Of a stretch of 19,627 bases of DNA, positions 5,816-14,800 are shown one piece after another. Location: positions 1-19,627 of the forward strand of contig CAYGJC010000026.1 of assembly GCA_964350245.1 (NCBI GenBank). Reading direction: 5' to 3'. Every line of letters starts with the position of its first letter. Position 1 is the stretch's first letter. The stretch is from JAJACP01 sp964350245 (lineage in GTDB: Bacteria > Chlamydiota > Chlamydiia > Chlamydiales > JAAKFR01). The position numbers were made by a program, and so were the translations under genes. Below the pieces are notes generated by a model, which had not been told where the DNA came from, did no database searches, and saw nothing but the letters and a program-made list of their open reading frames with translations.

Positions 5816-8800
5816 CCCCCATAGACGGCAAAATAGCGATAGAGGCGGTGTGGGTTTGCGTTGAGCGCTTTGACTACCTTTTCCCCCTTGCGCCGATCGC
5901 ATAGCCAAATGAGAAGCGGAATGAGGCTGATGTAGGCAAACGCAGCAAACAGGGCAGAGACCACTCCCAACGTGATCACTCCGACCGTGTAGGCTAAAAA
6001 CTGCCCCCAGCTCCGCTCTCTTAACTGCTCGCGGTTTAGGTACTGCACATTTTTAAAAGAAACAGCCCGGATTTGCTCTCTTGCTGCCAGGTGACTGAAC
6101 TGCTCACCGGCAAGGTGATTCACTAAGGTAGGATCGAGTCCAGAAATCGTCTGTGGAGTAATCTGTCTCCACACATGGTGACCTGGCACAAAATGTCCCA
6201 TCTGGCTCGCTTGGAGGTGCTGCGCTAGCTCACTATTTTCGTTTTGAAATAAAGGGGCAGGATGGGTGACCCTTCCCACTAGTGGGTAGTTGGCTCGGTG
6301 TTGACCAATCTTGAGTAGGAGTTCTCCTGAGAACTGAGAGACTAGGTCAGCGTTGATGTACTGGATTTGATCTGCTCTCAAATGCGTCACTTGTCCAAGT
6401 GTCAGATACTGCATTAAACCCGTTGGACAAGCGCGTACCTGCTCTTCGGTGTGCAGCAAGCTGACTTGAGACTGCTGCAAGTGAGCGGTGATCTGAGCAG
6501 GCGAGAGGATATCAATTAACCCTTGACTACGAAAAGCTTGAATTTGATGCACACTCAGATGGTCACGTATTTTCAATGCATCTGCGCGTTGCATGGCCTG
6601 AAGCTGGTTCAACGTAAGCCCCGGCACTTGCTGAGATTGAACCAGCGGGTATTGATCAGAAGAAATCCACTGCATCTGAGCAGAATCAAGAGCAGTAAAG
6701 CGCTCTTGATCGTCAATAGCTTGAACTTGGCTTTCTCCTTCAAGCCAGCCTACCTGGTTTACTGTGAGATGGTCCCGTATCTGAGTAGGTGTGATGAGCT
6801 GAAGACACTCTTTTGTGGTAAAGCCTTCAATTTGTTCTTTGGTAATCTTTGCTTGAAACGCCGGCCACTCGGTTGCCCTTTTTTGCCTATGGAGCATGAG
6901 TAGCTGCTCCTGGCTTAACAGGGCGGTCTGTTCGGGTTTCAGAAAAGCGAGCAACGAGGCCGTCTTAAATTGCCGCACTTGCTTTTTTGTCAACAAACCA
7001 CCAAAACGTTTGAGCAGCTCAGGATTGAGGCGTAGTAGCGCTTCAATTTGTGGCAAGGTCAGGCCCGGCACATGCATTTCTGTGATCCACTGCAGCGCTT
7101 CTTGATTAAGGAATGGTACAAGCTCTACAGGACACGCTTCTACCTGTCTTTTTCCTCTTAAAAAAGGAGCCTGTTCAGCTGTGATATGAGGCACTTGAAC
7201 TTGAGGATCCAGCTGAGGGACGTGCTGATGGGGAACAGCTGCAATCTGAAAATCTCTTAGATGACGTAGCTGTGTGGGAAAATCGATGTGGCATACACGG
7301 CCCGGCGCTACCCATGCTGTCCACTGCCCCTCGCCGTTTTGGAGCTTCACCAACGCTTTAATGAGATCTGGACAGGTAATCTCTTGGATCTGCTCTCTGC
7401 ACACATACCCGTGATGCTCAGGAGGAATCTCACGTAAAAAACGTCCATGCACCCATCCAAATTGAGCAGGCAATGGAAGACCTTTAACCTGCTCTGCTTG
7501 CATGGCTTTAACTTGCTCTTGACTGCAGTGCCTCCACAACTCCTTGGATACGGCATCAAGATGTTCAGTTGGAATGGCTCTGATCTGCCACGGCTGGGTA
7601 AAGTGACGGTATACATTTGGCTCGACAAAAGCAAGGAGAGGAGCCTGATGCTCTTTGAGATGTAAAACCTGTTCTTTACTCAGAGCAGCTATCTGCTCAG
7701 GACGGGAAAGATAGCTCACTTGCCCGGTCAACAAAACAGGGATCTGACGCGGGGTGACATGGGGAATGTGGAAGGGGCGGAGACGACGAATCTGCTCTGG
7801 TTTACGTAAAAAGCGGACACAGTCTACTTTTAGATCGTGAATGCGGCTCAGAGGCAACGCATCTGCCTGTGTGCTTGTGATTTCTAAGCGTCCCTGACGC
7901 CCCCTCTCCCTTTCAGCCCGTTTGCGCAAGACGCTCTGCTGCGCTTGTGGAGAGGTATTCTCTTCTCCAAGAAAGATGGGATTTCCTTTCAAAGCTTGGT
8001 GGTACCTACTATCTCTAGCTGTCCGTAGGCTTAGATAACGCCGTTTCAGATCAGCAAGCTCATCGGCAAGCCACACCTCAAAGACATCTGGATGTCGATC
8101 AAGGTAGAAGGCATTTCCTGCAAACACATTGAGCTCAAACAGCCCTCGATCGACCGCATCAGTATCAGGTAAAGACTCCAAAGCTGTAGGTTGAACCAAT
8201 AGTGAACCATCCAATTGGATCAACCAAACGCCATCCACCGCAGCACTTTGTTCTTTAATGAGCTTTTCAAGGTGTGCCCGCACATGAGCCGCTTCGAACT
8301 CGGAGAGCAGTAGCCATCTCATCTTTCCATCTGGATCGCGTCTGGCCAAAATCTGCTTAGGAGGCCTCTGCAACCGGTGGAACACGGGCAATGTAGTTGT
8401 GTCTTTGTTTGGATAAAAGTAGCCCTCGGTACCAAAAATTGCCTCCACAAACAAGCGTTCATAGTGGTATCGGGCGCTGCGCAGACCATAGGAGTAGTCG
8501 CCAAGATGCTGTTGAAGCGTCCTGAGACTCCCTCGACAAAATGAACGGAGAAGATCTAAAAAGGCCTCTTCGGTAAGGGCTGTTTCTGGACGCAGCTCCC
8601 TTACTAGTAAGCCTTCATACGAACGCAACTCCTGGTTGACCTCTTCTTCCACCTGGCTCTGTTCTTGCACTTGCTCTGTGACGTGCACTTCTGTCTGCAC
8701 TTCAACTTCTTGCTGAACACCAATCGGGGAGAGCTCTTGCCATCTGGCCGGAAGACAGGTGGCGGCATCAATATCTTGTTCAAGCGCCTCCACTTCTTTT

Positions 8801-11800
8801 TTGACTCTTTGCCTTAACGCTTCATCTGCAACCCGCAGACAAAAGAGCTGATGGCGTCTTCTGAGCCACTCTTTGAGCATAGCTTTGGTAGCCACTTTAC
8901 CTTTGATTTTTCCATGTAGACGATAAAAGTCTTGATCCGATCGTGTCACAAAAAAATCTTCCCACTGATCAACACAGTCAGCAAAGAGGGTCGACTGAGA
9001 TGTAGAATCCATAATCTGAGCCACTGCGTGCTTACGGAAAAGCGCGTTCACTTGCTGCATAAAGTGAAACACCATGCTATCGGTTTTGTGTTTCGATTGC
9101 TGTGTTTCGGCCTCAATAAAGAAAGCTTCCGCTCCCCCTCTTGCTTCTAAAGTCCTGGCGACGGAGGGTGTGACAACCATCTCTACGTCTTGGGAGAAGA
9201 GAAACTGGCGCAGGCGCATTAAGGCTTGTGTTGTGTTGCGTCGCGTCATTTTTTCATCGTAGGTAAATAAAAACACAGCACCCAAAGGCTGTTCTATGTC
9301 CATACCAAGAGTGTGGAGATCATCGTAAAGCGTGAAGTAGCAGGAGGGGTTACTGAGTCCCTTAGCGGCAAAAACTTGTTTCAGAGTGCTCCCCACCCGT
9401 TCAGGATGCGATGCTCCTTTTTTCCAAGCATAAAGAGTGTCCGGCTGTCTCTGGCCCGGATCTCTATGAAAAAATAAAACCGCCTCAATGCTGGAATCAA
9501 AAACGCCCTCTTTTTGCTTACGGGCAATGTAGGCCATCACGTGCTCAGCAACCTCAGCATTATCCCGAAACACTTTAAAGAGGCCACCCGCCTCAATAAT
9601 CCCGCGGATCCGGTTGGGGGTGGGGTGTTTTCCAAGCGTTTGGTCTAAAAAGGCCTCAAGTGTAGAAAAATCCACTTGATGAACGCGTCTAACCCGCGCT
9701 CCTGTTGCAAATCGGTCTATGACACGGCCCTCTGCTCCTTCTTGCGGAATGTATGTGCTGAGTAGATCGCGCCCGTAGCCCTCTACGTTCCAGGGTGTTC
9801 CTGACATCGCCCGGACTGTGGTCAACTGATCCACCAAATTACGTCCATTGCTCGCGACTCTTTCTGAGCGAAAGGCCACATTTTTTCCTACAACATCAAA
9901 GGCAAACTCAAGACGCTTGTTTGGATCCCTGGAAATAAATCGAGCAGCTTGAGATAGCATGCCCGGCTCCCCAATTGCGTTGAGAGCCACTCCCGTCATC
10001 CGTAAAAACTCTTGATACTCCACCGTATCAACGTACGCTTCGCGATTTTTTTCCATATAGTAGCGGGCGCTCTTATCTAAGCTTTCTGCCAACTGTAGGA
10101 TATCGCCCTCATTCACAGGGAAAGTGGCATACCATTGATAATAGCAGCACGCCTCTAGAATGAAGTAGCCAAACCGTCTATTAGTGGGACAGTCTACGCC
10201 TTCAAAAGGAACAATGACGGTTGCCGCCTGTTTTTCTAAAGGGCCAAAATCTCGATTCCCATACATGCTCAGAGCATGAGGCACAACCTCACAAATTAAG
10301 TGCCGAGTGAGAGCCAGTAGTGCAGCTGCTTCACTCTCGGTTTTTTCTTCAGAACGAGACCGCCTATCTAGATCACGTAGAAACTCAATATCTTGTTTGG
10401 TCTGCGCATCCATTTCTAGCAGAGATGCAGTCAGATCATCAGCTAAAGCTTGCACCTCAGGAGATAGCTTTCCGGAGGCATAGCGAATGAAGCTCTCTTG
10501 ATAAGCACTCACCTGGTCACGTATGGGTGAGTAGGTGCCCACAAGCGTCTTGGCTAACGTGTGGGCCACACGTTTTTGGTAAGCCTCGGGGTCTACCTGC
10601 ACAGCATTTTTCTTGTACTCTTGAAAGCGTACAAACTCTGTTTGGGTGAGTAAAGTTTGATAGATCTGAAAAATCAAGTTATTCGTCCCAGGATCTATTG
10701 CAATGCGATCCCCTGAGGGAAAATTCACCTCTTGAAAGGCATCTAGAAGAGCATCGACCTCATCCAGTAGACCCGGTCCTTTGCAGAGACGGCAAATCTT
10801 TTGAAGTAGGTGCAGTTTTTTATGATGCGCTTCTATCTTCTCTTGGCAGCGCGCGCGCAGACTACGCTGTTTGCCAAGCTCTATTATCTCGCGTGGCATC
10901 TGTTGAGTCACAAAACGGTCTATTCGAGCGAGCTCTGCCTCCAATTCCCTTATGCGTATTTGGCACTGTTCCTGCTCACGTAGGGCATCTCTTAGCTCCC
11001 TTGCTTGAGAGAGAAGCTCGAGTTCAAGGCATTGGAGCGAGGTTGCCTTGATGACAAGAGGCTCACGTCTTTTTTTCATCTCTTGTAACTGCTCCAGGAT
11101 TCTCTCTAAGCGATAGGTCGTGAGATCTTCACGAGAAAAGTCCAAACCTCTGACACATTGATGAAACGCTGTTTGCATGGAGCGACTGATGTTCTCCTGG
11201 ACGGTCTGATACAGTGAGGAGGGAACAATAAAAAGAGTTAACTGCTCAGATCGGACTGCCGTGAGATATAAAACAAGTGTCGCTAAAACAGAGGTCTTGC
11301 CTCCTCCCATGATCAACTGAATGACACAATTTGTGAACTGCGAGGGGTCACCCTCTTTGAGTGCAAGCATCTTTTTGAGCAAAGCAATTTGCTTAGGATA
11401 GGGGATGATGCCCGTCTCCCCCGCATAAACCTGCAGCACGACCTGTGTTTGCTCATCAAAGTCATTAAACTCAAAGCGACTATCGAGCTCTACAAAGAGC
11501 TTTTGGCAAAGAGAGCGGCGTGTAAGATCGGCTGGGTCTTCTAAAGCACCAATTTTTTCAACTAGGTCTATAATACGCGTCAACTGCGCTCTGTATGACT
11601 CTAAACCCTCAATAGCCAGTGTCAAAGAGGCCATTTCTTTTGCTTGAGCCTCCGACAGATGGGGATTTAAACGTTGATACGCGCGATAATCCATCGAGAG
11701 AAGGGCGGCTACACATCTTTCAAATGTGATGGGGAATTGAACCAGGCCGCCAATCTGCGCTTTTTCGCTTAAGGTAAACCCAGCATGCGCTTTTTGGATC

Positions 11801-14800
11801 AGCTCCTGTTTATTTTGGATAAGCGCTCTTTCTACCCTCTCTTTTTCAGCCGAAGCTTCTGGATGAAGGCGCGCGGCAGCAGTTGCAGGAAGAGTCCAGA
11901 GTACCTGCTCTGCATTCTGCTGTTTTCCGGCTTGATACTCCTTTCTAAGCGCTTCAAAATCACTCCTCAAAGATGCCGCATAATCGGGATCATCCGTAAC
12001 AGGAGTGGCAAGCTCAAATGCCGGGCCAGGTGCGCGCCGTGTCTTATCTGGTTCTAATAGCTGTTTCCAGCTGTCAAGCTGCATCCAGCGCTCTTGATCC
12101 TCTCTTCTTTCCATCGTAAGTAGATGTGCAGCAGGAACCGAGGAGGGTTGCGTATCAAAAGAGATTTCTTGAAGTCGGGGATAGCGACCGAATGAAGAAG
12201 GTGTAAAGTTGGGGGATGAGCTGGTTTTGATTTTATTCTCGATTTGGGAGTAATGGGCGCGCGAGCGAAGTAGACTAGGAAAGACCTGCGACTCAATAAA
12301 ATCGGAAGAACAATAATTAGGTAAAGGAGGAAAGACCTCCGGATCCAAAAGAATACTGATCAATACATCATAGAACTCAAGATCAAAGGGCGTGCAGTGG
12401 AGCCGCCACTGCTTCAACTGATACAGAAGAGCCTCTTTTTCCCATCTAGAGCCCTGTTTCGCCACTTTATAAACCGCAGAAAAAAGACTCTGACCACCAG
12501 GTCGAGTGTGGCGAGCAGGACGTGTTACAAGTAAGGAGGTCTGTGTACAAACGCATATGGTGCGCCATTGGTGACTAATTTGAGATGGAATAGAGAGTCC
12601 CCTCCGCATGCGACCCGGACCACTGCGGGGATGTTTACGCTGCCCTTTTACTGGGCTTGCTGATTGAGCTTCGATCCGCTTGATCAGCTGAGTGAGCTCT
12701 GCTGTCGGCTTTGCTTCTTTGCGTACAATCGCAATCAACTTCTTCTCTTGGGCTCTTGTCAGTCTGTAGATAACCGCACTATTATTGAGAGATTGAAAAT
12801 AGGCCTGAAGACTCAGTGCTAGAGTATTCACTTCATTCTGTTTTGAGGAGCCAAAGTAGACGTTCATCTTCTTTTCTGCCGTCTCTTCTTGATAGTGGAT
12901 ATAGAGAAGACGCGCGTGCAGATAGACAAGCGTTTCATGCGGATGATCACTTCCTGAAGGGGTTTCCATGATCAGGCGTAAAATTTTTAAACAGATGGGA
13001 GAGCTCACCTGTGCAGAACGTATCAGGGCAATGGCTTCCTCATAACGGGCTTGAGAGAAGTGGAGGTAAGCTAAAAAAAGATGGCTTTCAGGCGTTATCG
13101 GCTTAAGCTCACCTGGCTTCACATTCAAGACAAAGTAGCGATAGAGCCCCCATCCCTCCCGATGGCAATCCACAGGCATCATAGGCTCACGATTGCCTAC
13201 TTCAAGAGCTCCTCCGGGAAAAGGACTTCTCTGTTTTTCGATTTTTTGAAAAGGAACCACGATTTTGTCGGGTTGTGTGGGATCAAGAGAGTGCAAGTAG
13301 AGATAGTTGGGAATTGTCCCTAGCCGCTCAGCGGGCATCTGCTTGGGCAAAACATAGCGTCTGTTTTCCGTCCATATCAGCCTCCCTGTTGAATCCACTT
13401 CAAACTGAAGGGCTTCTCCCTCTTGTGACAGGTAGCGAGGATAAGAGAGGCGCAGCAGAGCACCACTCTTTTGATCTCGATAGGTAAGAATATGCTCTGG
13501 ACAATCAAACCGTGTAAGCCCTTCCATCCTCTCCGCATCATCTGCATGCAGAGTGTCGAGTAAATGCAGTTGCCCTCGCTCTACAACCCTTCCATCTACA
13601 GTTGTGGCATAGACAATGGTTTGATCTTCCAGGGAAGCAAAGTACCCCGTGTACTCAGCAGAGGCATGCGTGCCCACAGGAATCCAGTAGGCGTGATCCA
13701 AGGTTAAAATGGTCTGATGATTCCAGGATGTATACTGAAACCACTCTCCAGGGAACTCCGCAATTTGTCTTTGAATGACATACTGAGAGGATTTTGTTTT
13801 GAGAATACGAAACGCACCCCATTTGGGGTGGGTAAAGGTGTAGACATCATCTCCCACCGTTAGGTAAGAAAATGAACCGCCACCAGACGGAAAGAGGCGC
13901 TTAAAGTCCTCTTGCCTCTCCCAAGGATAGGCCGTCACCCCTCCTCCAATTTTTCCCTCTTTTGTGTACACAGCCCCCGCTACAAAGTCGATTGCCCAAA
14001 AGTCCCCATTGGAGCTATGGGCTTTTAGTAGGCTGGGTGCGCGACTGTTGTATGTCCATTCGAGAGTAGCGGGCAGGACACCCAGATTGAGTGCCTGTAT
14101 GATTCCATTCCCTAGCTTGTTGCGGAAAGAGAGAGAGGTTTCTAGCCTCTGTTTAAGAGCAGCTGTGAAAAGGTAAATTCCCTTTGATTCCAGAGCGCGT
14201 AACATCGGTGAGCGGACTGCGTCTGCTTCAAGATAAAAATGATAAGCAATCCAACTATGGTAGAGCGCGGTCCACTCAGCCTCCTCAAGTAATCGGGGGC
14301 GCACCAAATGCAATAGAGCGCGGTAGTGATGCAGACAAGACGTCTCTTGCGCTTTTAGATCTGCTTTAGCAAGCCACAAATCGAGACAGCAAGCCTTTTC
14401 GATTTGTTGGGCACGCGGGGTTTGCCCGGCATCATTTAGATACTTAGAGAGATAGACCGCAAACTCTAGGAAAAACTGCACTCCTTGTATCCGCTTTTTG
14501 TCTTTGGATTCATAAAAAAAGGCGAGGCCTGATGCAATGAATTGAGTGGTGCGTGTTAAAAGCGCTTCATCCTCTACTATTAACTCGCCTGCCCCCATAT
14601 GTGCACACCCCGCGTGATCCACGGGCGCGCGAAAGAAAAGAAGGAAAAAAAGTGCTTGTTGTTGGGGATCGATCAAGCGTGTGAGCTCCCCTTCACACTC
14701 TTCAATCAGCTGATAAGGCGTCAGGGTCCACTCTGATGTCGCGCGCCTCCATCGATCGAGCTGTACCAAGGGAGGGTACGTCTCTTTTAAAGTCGTGGCT

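Noticed and set aside
5990..7800. CRISPR-like or recent tandem DNA repeat in the Gln-repeat region
   Set aside because: The periodicity exists only at protein level; the DNA units are not identical and there are no regular spacers.
10698..11051. Plus-strand reading frames opposite the giant gene, such as 10698-11051, 15069-15440, 6523-6903 and 15935-16285
   Set aside because: They show no recognisable domain, have no ribosome binding site I can support, and lie opposite well-supported coding sequence.
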